Origin: Phyllobacteriaceae bacterium UBA1059 | Lineage (GTDB): Bacteria; Pseudomonadota; Alphaproteobacteria; Rhizobiales; Rhizobiaceae | Direction of reading: 5' to 3' | Length of the DNA: 7,114 nt | NCBI GenBank assembly: GCA_002316345.1 | Contig: DCDI01000177.1 | Span: forward strand, 17,930-25,043 | Part shown: piece after piece, positions 1-5,017 of the stretch | Position numbering within the stretch: the stretch's first letter is position 1 | Layout of the letters: the number at the start of each line of letters is the position of its first letter | Made by a program: the position numbers and the translations under genes | The notes under the pieces: model-generated | What the model was told of the DNA's origin: nothing | Database searches by the model: none | Seen by the model: the letters and a program-made list of their open reading frames with translations, nothing else

Positions 1-304
1 AAAGCCCTCACTGGTGCGCGTGCTGAAGAGCGTGGAGCAGCACTACGGCAAGAAGGCGGTAATCACCTCCGGTTACCGCGATCCCTCGCGCAACCAGCGT
101 GCACGCGGCGCCCGTAACTCCCTGCACATGTATTGCGCAGCGGCCGACGTGAAGATCGAAGGCGTCAGCAAGTTCGAGCTCGCATCTTATGTCCGCTCCA
201 TGCCGGGACGCGGTGGCGTGGGCACATATTGCCACACGGATGCGGTCCATATCGACGTTGGACCGGAGCGTGATTGGAACTGGCGCTGCAGCCGTAGAAA
301 ATAA
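1..304 (+). CDS. M15-family (YcbK/DUF882-like) peptidase, C-terminal part
   Basis: This is the 3' end of a gene cut by the left window edge; the frame is open from base 2 and stops with TAA at 302-304, leaving about 100 residues. Seen: SGYRDPSRN, then HMYCAAADV and a late HIDVG. Counting from the GTG at 14, His38, Asp45 and His79 stand where M15 (D-Ala-D-Ala carboxypeptidase/YcbK-like) zinc ligands are expected, followed by the conserved DWNWRC end. The known family role is cleavage of peptidoglycan peptide bonds or cell-wall remodelling in the periplasm; proteins of this type usually have an N-terminal signal peptide, here outside the window. The GTG at 14 is internal and not the real start. 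No terminator is visible before the tRNA gene. The family call is firm; the exact substrate is unknown. Confidence 0.85.
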   Translation, partial: KPSLVRVLKSVEQHYGKKAVITSGYRDPSRNQRARGARNSLHMYCAAADVKIEGVSKFELASYVRSMPGRGGVGTYCHTDAVHIDVGPERDWNWRCSRRK

Positions 305-338
305 TCGGGAAAACTTCTTCAAAGCGGCATTGAGTGGG

Positions 339-367
339 TTGCCGGTTTCGAAAACGCCGACTATACA
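339..367 (+). promoter_or_regulatory. Sigma70-type promoter of tRNA-Glu
   Basis: A -35 box TTGCCG (339-344), a 17-base spacer and a -10 box TATACA (362-367) lie just upstream of the tRNA. Transcription would start near 374, giving a leader of only about 8 bases before the mature tRNA 5' end. Spacing and position fit a housekeeping tRNA promoter. Confidence 0.65.
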
Positions 368-381
368 CCCCCTCGTTCCCC

Positions 382-457
382 GCGCCCATCGTCTAGCGGT
401 CTAGGACGCCGCCCTTTCACGGCGGAAACACGGGTTCGATTCCCGTTGGGCGTGCCA
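382..457 (+). tRNA. tRNA-Glu (anticodon TTC)
   Basis: A full cloverleaf can be folded by hand. The acceptor stem pairs GCGCCCA (382-388) with TGGGCGT, with one G-U pair. The anticodon stem is CCGCC/GGCGG with loop CTTTCAC, placing anticodon TTC at 416-418. The T arm is ACGGG-TTCGATT-CCCGT, followed by discriminator G and an encoded CCA at 455-457. It decodes GAA/GAG and also serves tetrapyrrole synthesis through the C5 pathway in alphaproteobacteria that use it; most rhizobia use ALA synthase instead. It has its own promoter at 339-367. I saw no copy of its 3' end elsewhere in the window that would mark an integrated element. Confidence 0.95.
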
Positions 458-534
458 CTTCTTCTCTCATCCCAAACGGGATGCAGAGCTGCCCTGAGGG
501 GCTCCGGCCTGGATCAGGCTCTGGTAAGAAGTGG
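455..534 (+). other. Cloverleaf-like inverted-repeat structure after tRNA-Glu
   Basis: A perfect 9-bp inverted repeat, CCACTTCTT (455-463) and AAGAAGTGG (526-534), encloses three smaller hairpins: CATCCC-AAAC-GGGATG (468-483), GAGC-tg-CCC-TGA-GGG-GCTC (486-504) and GCCTG-GAT-CAGGC (507-519). The 5' strand of the outer stem begins with the CCA of the tRNA, so this fold and the mature tRNA compete for those bases in a read-through transcript. There is no T-tract, so it is not a standard terminator. I recognise no RNA family; a chance fold is possible. Confidence 0.3.
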
Positions 535-999
535 TGCGACGGATCTCATTGGTTTCCTTCTAAGACACGTTCGATCCTGCCTCCTATAGCGCTGGAGGAT
601 TGTTGAGCTGTAATACGGCGCTTCAGCAGGCCGAAGGGTTTTGAACCGGATATCGGTGCCGAGCGGCGGACCCAGAACTCTCAGCAAGAAGAATCATCTC
701 TGGCCAACTGGGCTGGATCGTTGCTCACCGGCAAACCAGTCAGAGTCATCGACCACCTGGCAACGCATCGCGCATGAACCCGACAGGCGAGCTACCACAA
801 GCGGATTGCGCTCAGCAGGTCCCTGTCGTGCGGATGATCGTTCTTGGCGCCTCACCCCTTGGAATGTCTTCGCTTAGAGATGAGCCCAGCATAAGCAGCG
901 GTGCCTGCCGGCCCCGCTGACGGGTCCAAAGGACGCATTTACAGCAACGACGCTGGCACCTAGGTCTGGGATCATCGCAGAGGCTCAGCGGTACGCTTG
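535..999. other. Gene-poor stretch, no recognised feature
   Basis: I see no convincing gene here. An open frame at 641-877 (+) and a 48-codon frame at 774-920 (+) encode protein with no recognisable domain and no coding-like composition, and neither has a good ribosome binding site. The reverse strand is also broken by stops. The stretch may be a decayed remnant between the tRNA locus and the globin operon. It should also hold the globin promoter, but I could not place a convincing -35/-10 pair. Confidence 0.5.
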
Positions 1000-1422
1000 A
1001 TGAACGACGCTTCCCTTCCCCACGATATTTCCGAAGCGCTGGTCGAGACGTTGGTGCACACCTTCTATGGTCGTGTACGAGCAGACGAAGTGTTGGGCCC
1101 GATCTTCGAAGCGCGGCTGGCGGGACGTTGGGATGAGCATCTCGGGAAGCTGGTGGATTTCTGGTCCTCTATCGCACTTAGAACCGGCCGCTATGCCGGT
1201 CGGCCGCATGCCGCTCATCACAATCTCGATTTGGAAGCAGCGCATTTTCAGCGCTGGCTCGCACTGTTCGAAGCGACGGTGCGGGATCTATGTGCCGGGC
1301 CGGCTGCCGCTCTGTTTATCGACCGTGCACATCGCATTGCCGACAGCCTGCAAATTGGCCTCAACATAGGCCCCAAGGCCTTGCCCTTCCCTGTACGGGC
1401 AGGTCCGTCAGTATCGGCCTAA
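1000..1422 (+). CDS. Group III truncated haemoglobin
   Basis: This 140-residue protein has the usual length for a 2-on-2 globin and the group III pattern FYGRVRADEVLGPIF ... VDFWSSIALRTGRY ... HFQRWLALF. Likely haem-pocket residues are Tyr23 (B10), Phe54 (CD1, with the adjacent group III Trp55) and proximal His82 in AAHFQRW. Known or proposed family roles are binding or detoxifying O2, NO or peroxide in the cytoplasm; the exact role of group III members is poorly defined. ATG at 1000 is chosen because the next codon upstream is a TTG (997) and family members start at about this point; the nearest purine-rich site, AGAGG at 979-983, is rather distant, so the start is only moderately sure. The DUF1971 gene follows after 23 bases, suggesting one transcript. 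Confidence 0.9.
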   Translation: MNDASLPHDISEALVETLVHTFYGRVRADEVLGPIFEARLAGRWDEHLGKLVDFWSSIALRTGRYAGRPHAAHHNLDLEAAHFQRWLALFEATVRDLCAGPAAALFIDRAHRIADSLQIGLNIGPKALPFPVRAGPSVSA

Positions 1423-1445
1423 GGCGCAGACCGCGAGGACGCATT

Positions 1446-1739
1446 ATGGGCGCATTACCACCTGACCTTGTCGCGTATAGTCGCTCTCCTGAGTTCGATC
1501 AGGATACGCTTCCAGCTGCCCTACAGCGCAACCACAGCACTAAGGCAGGCACTTGGGCGCTGATCCACGTTCTCGAAGGAAAGCTGCTCTACCGAGTGAT
1601 GGAGCCGGCAAGCGAGACGGTTCTGGAACCTGGCACGCCGGGCGTGGTGAAACCGGCGGAGCTACATGAAGTGCATCCGCTCGGAGAGGTTCGGATGTTC
1701 GTCGAGTTCTACCGGGAAAATTCGACCGACAGGACCTGA
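1446..1739 (+). CDS. DUF1971 cupin-like protein (YeaR/TehB-N type)
   Basis: The product is 97 residues and forms a single small beta-barrel domain. The family pattern is clear: LPAALQRNHSTKAGTW (residues 22-37), IHVLEGKLLYRV (40-51), GVVKPAELHEVHP (66-78) and a closing VRMFVEFYR (82-90). His30, Lys33 and His74 are candidate ligand residues. E. coli YeaR and the N-terminal part of some TehB proteins belong to this family; YeaR is induced by nitrate and nitric oxide, but its biochemical activity is unknown. ATG at 1446 is supported by a GAGGA ribosome binding site at 1435-1439, six bases upstream; the frame is open further back but overlaps the globin gene. Its place behind a globin supports a shared NO or redox-stress function, which is inference. 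Confidence 0.85.
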   Translation: MGALPPDLVAYSRSPEFDQDTLPAALQRNHSTKAGTWALIHVLEGKLLYRVMEPASETVLEPGTPGVVKPAELHEVHPLGEVRMFVEFYRENSTDRT

Positions 1740-1742
1740 AGC

Positions 1743-1769
1743 GCGAACCGCATCTCTAATGCGGCTCGC
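1743..1769. repeat. Inverted repeat after the DUF1971 gene
   Basis: GCGA-A-CCGCAT and ATGCGG-C-TCGC form a stem of 10 pairs with one A/C mismatch around a CTCTA loop, four bases after the stop codon. No T-run follows on either strand, so it may stabilise the 3' end or act as a weak terminator. Confidence 0.4.
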
Positions 1770-1788
1770 AGATTGATGAGACCTATCG

Positions 1789-1808
1789 AGGCCTTTATCG
1801 AAGGGCCT
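1789..1808. terminator. Possible weak convergent terminator hairpin
   Basis: AGGCCTTT, loop ATCG, AAGGGCCT gives an 8-bp stem with one G-T pair between two converging genes. It overlaps the stop codon of the minus-strand gene (1807-1809). Neither strand shows a clear T-tract, so the terminator function is doubtful. Confidence 0.3.
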
Positions 1809-2049
1809 AGGCGGCGGCCGAAGCAGAGGCAGCTGACTTTGCGCGGGTTTTCGGCTTGCGCTTGGTATCGGCGGCAGCGATTTTTGCCTCTGCAGCTTCC
1901 TTGGCCATGCGAGCTTCGCGCAGCTTCTGGGTCTTGGCTTCGCGCGCGTCGACTTCCGCCGACATGATCTGCTGGGCGGCTCGGGTTGTCGCCTCGGCCT
2001 TGTCGGCCTTGGATGCATTGCTTCTCGGGACGGCAACGGAATCGGACAT
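1807..2049 (-). CDS. Small Ala/Lys/Glu-rich hypothetical protein
   Basis: The product has 80 residues and no named domain that I can recognise. Residues about 12-60 are rich in Ala, Lys, Glu and Arg with no proline, consistent with one long charged helix or coiled coil. The tail (63-71, KRKPKTRAK) is strongly basic and is followed by an Ala/Ser run, resembling the basic tails of histone-like or nucleic-acid-binding proteins; that resemblance is compositional only. The ATG at 2049 has a good GGGAG ribosome binding site nearby (AAAGGGAGAG on the minus strand). There is no signal peptide or membrane segment. It reads in the same direction as the cold-shock gene, but that gene has its own terminator, so it is probably a separate unit. 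Confidence 0.7.
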   Translation of the reverse strand: MSDSVAVPRSNASKADKAEATTRAAQQIMSAEVDAREAKTQKLREARMAKEAAEAKIAAADTKRKPKTRAKSAASASAAA

Positions 2050-2171
2050 GGAACTCTCCCTTTGTCTCTTAGGTAGGAAACTAGGGCGGAGCGCCGATTA
2101 ATCCACTGCGATCGAGCAGGAGAATACGAGCAAGAACTCAGCCTCAACCATGCTACAGGCAGCCCATCTAC

Positions 2172-2203
2172 AAAAACAAAAAAGGCCGGGCGAACCCGAC
2201 CTT
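2172..2203 (-). terminator. Rho-independent terminator of the cold-shock gene
   Basis: On the minus strand AAGGUCGGG, loop UUCG, CCCGGCCUU forms a 9-bp stem (one U-G pair), followed by two U-runs interrupted by one G. It closes the cold-shock transcript about 65 bases after its stop codon and forms the second half of the duplicated 3' element. Confidence 0.9.
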
Positions 2204-2209
2204 CCTCAC

Positions 2210-2263
2210 AATCACCTCGACGAAACCTGCCAGTACATCCGTGGTCAGGTGTCGGAAGTGATT
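2210..2263 (-). ncRNA. Structured 3' UTR element of the cold-shock mRNA (copy A)
   Basis: Starting four bases after the stop codon, the minus strand folds into one long stem-loop. AAUCA/UGAUU and CUUC/GAGG form a continuous 9-bp base; then come GAC/GUC, ACCUG/CAGGU, a bulged A, CCA/UGG and a nine-base loop CGGAUGUAC (2233-2241). The terminator follows directly. A second copy with the same plan but different paired bases lies at 2732-2784. It could be a 3' UTR-derived small RNA, an mRNA stabiliser or a protein-binding site; I do not recognise the family. Confidence 0.6.
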
Positions 2264-2267
2264 TCCT

Positions 2268-2477
2268 TTACGCTGCGGACAGGTTGTCAGCAGCGACCTT
2301 GCCGGTGCGGCGATCGTTCACAGCTTCGAAGTTGACCTTCTGGCCCTCAACGAGCGTGCGCAGACCTGCGCGCTCAACAGCCGAGATGTGAACGAACACA
2401 TCGTTGCCGCCGTCTTCCGGAGCGATGAAACCAAAACCCTTGGTGGTGTTGAAGAACTTTACGGTTCCAATAGTCAT
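2268..2477 (-). CDS. Cold-shock domain protein (CspA family)
   Basis: This 69-residue protein is a single cold-shock domain of normal length. The RNA-binding motifs are seen: RNP1 KGFGFI (residues 13-18) and RNP2 VFVHI (27-31), after GTVKFFN (residue 9 is Phe where E. coli CspA has Trp). Family members bind single-stranded RNA/DNA in the cytoplasm and act as RNA chaperones; not all are cold-induced. ATG at 2477 is chosen over an in-frame upstream extension to 2588 because the domain begins right there and GGGAG sits nine bases upstream. A promoter at 2606-2634 predicts a leader of about 120 nt, and the 3' UTR carries a conserved stem-loop and terminator. Confidence 0.95.
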   Translation of the reverse strand: MTIGTVKFFNTTKGFGFIAPEDGGNDVFVHISAVERAGLRTLVEGQKVNFEAVNDRRTGKVAADNLSAA

Positions 2478-2605
2478 GACGGTTTTCTCCCGTTCGCGTT
2501 CGTCCAGGACACTTGCCCCGAACGTAGTCATCACCGATGTCGAAGGGAAATTCGTCAGGAGCGCCGAAGCGCCAACAAAGTTCGTCAACCAAGATCGATC
2601 TGAGC

Positions 2606-2634
2606 TTTATAGCCGCGATTTGCAGCGAGAACAA
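2606..2634 (-). promoter_or_regulatory. Sigma70-type promoter of the cold-shock gene
   Basis: On the minus strand a -35 box TTGTTC (2634-2629), a 17-base spacer and a -10 box TATAAA (2611-2606) are seen. Start of transcription is predicted near 2598, leaving about 120 bases of untranslated leader before the ATG at 2477, similar in scale to the long regulatory leaders of known cspA genes. Confidence 0.65.
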
Positions 2635-2668
2635 GGCGCGCGCCAAAAACATTTCAAAGAATACGCAG

Positions 2669-2682
2669 CGCGCTTCGGCGCG
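2669..2682. repeat. Short GC hairpin with TTCG loop
   Basis: CGCGC-TTCG-GCGCG is a perfect 5-bp hairpin between the small-RNA terminator and the cold-shock promoter. No T-tract follows, and no function is assigned. Confidence 0.35.
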
Positions 2683-2695
2683 AAGTGAAGGAACT

Positions 2696-2727
2696 AAAAA
2701 GCAAAAAGGCCGGCATATGCCGACCTT
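2696..2727 (-). terminator. Rho-independent terminator of the orphan small RNA
   Basis: On the minus strand AAGGUCGGC, loop AUAU, GCCGGCCUU forms the stem, followed by UUUUU, GC and a second UUUUU. It nearly copies the cold-shock terminator at 2172-2203, but no minus-strand protein gene ends upstream of it. This points to a non-coding transcript. Confidence 0.85.
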
Positions 2728-2799
2728 CTGTTTGTGCCTCTACACTGGCGCCGGTACATCCGCGGTCGCCGGTGGAAGTCACAATTCAAATATAGGTCA
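2696..2799 (-). ncRNA. Candidate orphan small RNA (copy B of the cold-shock 3' element)
   Basis: The minus strand carries a long stem-loop (2784 to 2732) and then a terminator. Stem order: UUGUG/CACAA, bulged A, CUUC/GAGG, CAC/GUG, a C/A mismatch, GGCG/CGCC with a bulged A, CCG/CGG, loop CGGAUGUAC (2754-2762). Loop, bulged A and CUUC/GAGG are identical to copy A, while the other helices keep pairing with different bases. There is no cold-shock reading frame upstream; the neighbour upstream is the divergent dehydrogenase gene. The 5' end near 2799 is inferred from a weak promoter match at 2805-2829; the 3' end follows from the U-tract. Predicted length is about 100 nt. It may be a stand-alone regulator or the relic of a lost second csp gene. 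Confidence 0.6.
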
Positions 2800-2804
2800 C
2801 CTTT

Positions 2805-2829
2805 CACGACAATCCAGTGACAATGTTCC
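2805..2829 (-). promoter_or_regulatory. Possible EcfG-type promoter of the orphan small RNA
   Basis: On the minus strand GGAAC (2829-2825), 16 bases, then CGTG (2808-2805). The alphaproteobacterial general-stress consensus is GGAAC-N16/17-CGTT, so the last base differs. A nearby TATATT (2794-2789) could be a sigma70 -10 box, but it has no proper -35 and would start transcription inside the conserved stem. A direct repeat of GACAAT (plus strand, 2808-2813 and 2819-2824, 11 bases apart) lies across this promoter. Confidence 0.35.
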
Positions 2830-2875
2830 CTGTTTTTAGTGCCGCCACCTAACTGAGCGACAGCTGGGTTGGGGA

Positions 2876-2901
2876 GGAACATCTAATCGCATCTGGGAAT
2901 T
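2876..2901 (+). promoter_or_regulatory. Candidate EcfG/RpoE2-type promoter of the dehydrogenase operon
   Basis: GGAAC at 2876-2880 is followed after 19 bases by TT at 2900-2901, matching the GGAAC-N18/19-TT pattern described for the rhizobial general-stress sigma factor. The predicted start is about 30 bases before the ATG at 2941. The -10 lacks the fuller CGTT, so the match is moderate. Confidence 0.45.
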
Positions 2902-2940
2902 AGAAGGATCCCTACCGCGCGATTAAAGGATCCAAGTCCA

Positions 2941-4113
2941 ATGAAGGCTCTCACCTGGCACGGCAAACATGACATTCGGTGCGAAAGCGTGCCGGATCCC
3001 AAGATAGAGCAGCCGCGTGACGCAATCATCAAGGTGACGTCCTGCGCCATCTGCGGCTCGGATCTGCACATCTACAACGGCGTCATCCCCGAGATGCACA
3101 GCTGCGACATCATCGGCCACGAAGCCATGGGCGAGGTCGTGGAGCTCGGCTCGGATGCCCGTAGTGATTTAAAGGTTGGTGATCGCGTGGTCATCCCCTT
3201 CACCATTTCGTGCGGCGAATGCTTCTTCTGCAAGCGCGGCTTCTATTCCGGCTGTGAGCGCTCGAACCCCAACAGCAAGAAGGCAACGGAAGTCTGGGGC
3301 AACTCGCCCGCAGGCCTGTTCGGCTATTCCCATCTGCTTGGTGGCTACTCCGGTGGCCAGGCCGAGTATATCCGCGTTCCTTATGCGGACGTCGGCCCGA
3401 TCAAGGTGCCGGAGGGCATGACGGACGAACAGGCGCTGTTCCTGTCGGACATCTTCCCTACCGGCTACATGGCCGCCGATTTCTGCAATATACAGCCGGG
3501 CGACACGATCGCGATCTGGGGCTGCGGTCCCGTTGGCCAGATGGCGATCCGAAGCGCCTTCCTGCTCGGTGCCGAGCGCGTGATCGCGATCGACACGGTC
3601 GATGAGCGTCTGGAAATGGCGCGTAAGGGCGGCGCCGAAACGCTCGATTTCCGCCAGGAAGACATCTACGAGCGCATCATGGACCTGACCAAGGGTCGCG
3701 GAGCGGATGCCTGTATCGACGCCGTCGGTACCGAGCCATTGATGAGCTCCGGTCTTGATGCCGTGATCGATCGCGTCAAGGTCGCGACCTTTATGGGCAC
3801 CGATCGCCCGCATGTGCTGCGCCAGGCCATCCACTGTACCCGCAATTTCGGCACGGTGTCGATTGTCGGCGTTTACGGCGGCTTCCTCGACAAGATCCCA
3901 TTCGGGTCCGCGATCAATCGCGGCCTGACCTTCCGCATGGCTCAGACGCCGGTGCAGTCCTACCTGCCGCTGCTTATGAGCCGGATCGAAAAGGGCGAGA
4001 TCGACCCGTCTTTCGTCATCACGCATACGGCCAGCCTCGAAGAAGGCCCGGCTTTGTACGACACCTTCAACAACAAGAAGGACGGCTGCATCAAAGTCGT
4101 TCTCAAGCCGTAA
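2941..4113 (+). CDS. Zinc-dependent alcohol dehydrogenase (MDR family)
   Basis: This 390-residue enzyme is of the medium-chain type, resembling threonine dehydrogenase and formaldehyde-dehydrogenase-like proteins. Catalytic zinc ligands are predicted as Cys38 (AICGSDLH), His60-Glu61 (GHEAMGE) and possibly Asp170. The structural zinc site is Cys91, Cys94, Cys97 and Cys105 in CGECFFCKRGFYSGC. The NAD(P)-binding turn GCGPVG covers residues 194-199, and Asp218 at the end of the next strand favours NAD. An insertion of about 30 residues after the structural zinc loop is typical of formaldehyde-dehydrogenase-like members. It should oxidise an alcohol or reduce an aldehyde in the cytoplasm; the substrate cannot be read from sequence. 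AAAGGA at 2925-2930 lies ten bases before the start. The SDR gene follows after ten bases. Confidence 0.93.
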   Translation: MKALTWHGKHDIRCESVPDPKIEQPRDAIIKVTSCAICGSDLHIYNGVIPEMHSCDIIGHEAMGEVVELGSDARSDLKVGDRVVIPFTISCGECFFCKRGFYSGCERSNPNSKKATEVWGNSPAGLFGYSHLLGGYSGGQAEYIRVPYADVGPIKVPEGMTDEQALFLSDIFPTGYMAADFCNIQPGDTIAIWGCGPVGQMAIRSAFLLGAERVIAIDTVDERLEMARKGGAETLDFRQEDIYERIMDLTKGRGADACIDAVGTEPLMSSGLDAVIDRVKVATFMGTDRPHVLRQAIHCTRNFGTVSIVGVYGGFLDKIPFGSAINRGLTFRMAQTPVQSYLPLLMSRIEKGEIDPSFVITHTASLEEGPALYDTFNNKKDGCIKVVLKP

Positions 4114-4123
4114 GGAACGAACA

Positions 4124-4915
4124 ATGGCAGGCACGAACAAACTGGCCGTCATCACCGGTGCCTCGTCGGGCATCGGCTTCGAACTCGCCAAGATCTGCGC
4201 CGAGGAAGGCTACGATCTGATCGTGGCGGCCGATCAGGCGAAGATCGAAGATGCGGCGGATCAGTTCCGCCGCTCCGGCAACGACGTGAAGACGTTGCAG
4301 GCCGACCTCGCCACGCTTGAAGGCGTCGACCGCCTCTATGATCTGGTAAAGGCCGACGGCCGCCCGGTGGATGTGCTGATGGCCAATGCCGGTCATGGCC
4401 TCGGCCATGGCTTCCTCGATCAGGACTTCAACGAGATCCAGCACGTGGTCGACACCAACGTGACGGGCACGATCTATCTGGTCCACAAGATCGGCAAGGA
4501 CATGCGCTCGCGCAACGAGGGCAAGATTCTGTTCACGGGCTCGATCGCCGGCTTCATGCCGGGTTCGTTCCAGGCCGTCTACAATGCCACCAAGGCCTTC
4601 GTGGACAGCTTCGCCTTCGCACTCCGCAACGAGCTGGAAGAAACCAAGGTCACCGTCACCTGCTTGATGCCCGGGCCGACGGATACAGAGTTCTTCGAGC
4701 GCGCCGACATGATGGATACCTCCGTCGGCCAAGGCAAGAAGGACGACCCGGCCATGGTCGCGCGGGTGGGTTATGACGCGATGATCCGCGGCGACGGCGA
4801 CATCGTCAGCGGCTGGAAGAACAAGCTGCAAACCACCCTGGCCAACATCACCCCTTCGGGCGTGCTGGCCGAACAGCATCGCAAGATGGCGGAGCCGGGC
4901 AGCGGCAGCAACTGA
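4124..4915 (+). CDS. Short-chain dehydrogenase/reductase (SDR)
   Basis: The protein has 263 residues, typical for a classical SDR. Seen: cofactor motif TGASSGIG (11-18), NAG (88-90), Asn112, catalytic Ser140 (FTGSIAG), Tyr153 and Lys157 (YNATK), and a PGPTDTEFF segment after the active site. Family enzymes reduce carbonyls or oxidise alcohols with NAD(P). The ribosome binding site AAGGA (4112-4116) overlaps the stop codon of the alcohol dehydrogenase, with the ATG seven bases later, so translation is probably coupled and the two enzymes are made together. Substrate is unknown; a joint role in aldehyde or osmolyte handling under stress is inference from the promoter and neighbours. A strong hairpin and T-run end the unit at 4933-4973. 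Confidence 0.93.
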   Translation: MAGTNKLAVITGASSGIGFELAKICAEEGYDLIVAADQAKIEDAADQFRRSGNDVKTLQADLATLEGVDRLYDLVKADGRPVDVLMANAGHGLGHGFLDQDFNEIQHVVDTNVTGTIYLVHKIGKDMRSRNEGKILFTGSIAGFMPGSFQAVYNATKAFVDSFAFALRNELEETKVTVTCLMPGPTDTEFFERADMMDTSVGQGKKDDPAMVARVGYDAMIRGDGDIVSGWKNKLQTTLANITPSGVLAEQHRKMAEPGSGSN

Positions 4916-4932
4916 CAAGAGGATGGCTAGAC

Positions 4933-4973
4933 CATGCCGCGCTGCAGGAACCTTGTTCCGGCGCGGCATGTTT
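4933..4973 (+). terminator. Terminator of the dehydrogenase operon
   Basis: A 10-bp outer stem (4933-4942 with 4961-4970) and an inner GGAAC-CTT-GTTCC hairpin (4947-4959) form one long hairpin, followed by TTT. It begins 17 bases after the SDR stop codon. The T-run is short, so termination may be incomplete. It contains the predicted promoter of the next gene. Confidence 0.65.
4947..4972 (+). promoter_or_regulatory. Candidate EcfG/RpoE2-type promoter of the DUF2934 gene
   Basis: GGAAC (4947-4951), 17 bases, then TGTT (4969-4972), close to the GGAAC-N16/17-CGTT consensus and fitting GGAAC-N18/19-TT. Predicted start is near 4979, giving a leader of about 40 bases with a good ribosome binding site. 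The -35 element forms the tip hairpin of the upstream terminator. Confidence 0.55.
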
Positions 4974-5017
4974 CATCCAACCAACTGATACACGGGATGG
5001 AGAACAGGGAGCGTATC

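Noticed and set aside
340..379. GGAAC on the minus strand before a CGTT near the tRNA
   Set aside because: The spacing is 18 bases to CGTT, too long for the EcfG consensus, and it would only transcribe antisense to the peptidase gene.
641..877. Open frame of 78 codons between tRNA-Glu and the globin
   Set aside because: No good ribosome binding site, no recognisable domain and unconvincing composition.
382..996. tRNA-Glu as attachment site of an integrated element
   Set aside because: No duplicate of the tRNA 3' end and no integrase or phage-like gene was seen in the window.
2233..2762. CGGAUGUAC loops as proven CsrA/RsmA binding sites
   Set aside because: The loop resembles the A-GGA motif, but CsrA is often absent from rhizobia and nothing in the window shows it is present; kept only as an idea.
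2696..2784. Repeated hairpins as an insertion sequence or REP-like mobile repeat
   Set aside because: Only two diverged copies, no terminal repeats or target duplication, and both read in the same direction with terminators, which fits RNA 3' ends better.
3169..4191. Long open frame (340 codons) on the minus strand opposite the alcohol dehydrogenase
   Set aside because: It is a shadow of a high-GC coding gene; the plus-strand product has all zinc and cofactor motifs, and the minus-strand translation has no domain.
4103..4969. Open frame of 288 codons on the minus strand opposite the SDR gene
   Set aside because: Shadow frame; the plus strand encodes a complete classical SDR with its catalytic residues.
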